Positions 63,819-64,000 of a stretch of DNA of 64,000 nt are shown in pieces. Position 1 is the first letter of the stretch. Each line of letters opens with the position of its first letter. A program made the translations under genes and the position numbers. This DNA is from Fluviicola sp. GTDB lineage: Bacteria > Bacteroidota > Bacteroidia > Flavobacteriales_D > Crocinitomicaceae. Under the pieces are notes generated by a model. It was not told the origin of the DNA. It ran no database searches and saw only the letters and a program-made list of their open reading frames with translations. Where the stretch lies: the NCBI RefSeq assembly GCF_039596395.1, contig NZ_JBCNJT010000001.1:1399315-1463314 (forward strand), in the 5' to 3' direction.

Positions 63819-64000
63819 ATGAAACTCCACGAAGGAAAAACATTCAATAAAGTTAATTACGCGAACAAACAGCTGATCAACAACGAGTTCAGCAATTGCC
63901 GGTTTGTGGATTGTGATTTCACCAAAAGCAACTTCAGCAGTATTGATTTCATTGACTGTGAATTTGTAAGCTGTAATTTCTCCCTAACCATTTTGAAACA
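63819..64000 (+). CDS. Pentapeptide-repeat protein (3' truncated by the window)
   Basis: The frame opens at ATG 63819 with MKLHEGKTFNKVNYANKQ and continues to the window end without a stop. From about residue 24 it shows the five-residue pattern A/C/S-(N/D)-(F/L)-x-x (FSNCRFVDCDFTKSNF) that forms right-handed beta-helices. Pentapeptide-repeat proteins include DNA-gyrase mimics and many of unknown role; the remainder is outside the window. Confidence 0.85.
   Translation, partial: MKLHEGKTFNKVNYANKQLINNEFSNCRFVDCDFTKSNFSSIDFIDCEFVSCNFSLTILK

Noticed and set aside
63591-63830. 80-codon open frame on the minus strand
   Set aside because: It covers a repeat copy (63626-63662), has no recognised domain and overlaps the start of the pentapeptide-repeat gene; judged spurious.

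Overview
The window looks like the chromosome of a member of the Bacteroidota, order Flavobacteriales. The gene order parA-parB-DUF5683-dapB-lepB-wbqC, the mutL-rhomboid-rhomboid-phosphatase group, bacillithiol synthesis (bshA), the archaeal-type proS and promoters of the form TTG-N19-TAnnTTTG all point there. Base composition and the many small lipoproteins suggest a free-living relative of Crocinitomicaceae/Fluviicola, but that narrower placement is inference. No phage, insertion sequence, CRISPR array or rRNA operon is visible. Gene content is mostly housekeeping.

Layout. 1-6.1 kb: end of an S24-type regulator, recQ, a DUF3298-like secreted protein, ilvE and a secreted unknown. 6.3-11.9 kb (minus): wbqC-like, lepB, dapB, a DUF5683 membrane protein, parB and parA. 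11.9-20.4 kb: PUR-family protein, secreted unknown, ferredoxin, LuxC-type acyl-CoA reductase, GH73/LysM glucosaminidase, helical repeat protein, FadL-like porin and Tyr/Gly-rich lipoprotein. 20.5-26 kb: proS, an unknown, two identical tRNA-Glu genes with rpsT, a porin and fabG. 26.1-32.5 kb: ABCG-type transporter with two exported proteins, hemB and a lipoprotein.

33.6-40.8 kb is a complete histidine operon in the order G-(DC)-B-H-A-F-IE. A Bacteroidota-type promoter, a leader peptide with five consecutive His codons and a switchable terminator hairpin precede it. This operon is the most interesting part of the window. hisD and hisC are fused, and the linker is encoded by a copy of a hairpin repeat that elsewhere in the window lies only between genes. 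hisH carries an extra segment of about 20 residues that matches a second palindromic intergenic repeat.

40.9-45.4 kb (minus): ABM-like protein, an unknown, and a carbamoyltransferase/SGNH/DUF5989/SxtJ-like cassette that includes a 49-residue gene. 45.8-54.2 kb: thioesterase, DbpA-like RNA helicase, proC, lipoprotein, endonuclease/phosphatase-family protein, two rhomboids and a mutL that seems to have lost its endonuclease motifs. 54.4-64 kb (mostly plus): GH3/beta-lactamase fusion, bshA, a run of poorly known exported or membrane proteins, SRPBCC, VOC, thioredoxin, nitroreductase and the start of a pentapeptide-repeat protein.

Several repeat families structure the intergenic DNA. The first is a hairpin with core TTCGACTCCGCTCAG whose flanking arms differ at each site yet stay self-complementary. 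The second is a group of REP-like palindromes with GTAGG/CCTAC ends. The third is an AAATTTGCC-type palindromic repeat. A further pattern is a group of genes whose start codon lies exactly 4 nt after a TAnnTTTG promoter element, which predicts leaderless mRNAs.
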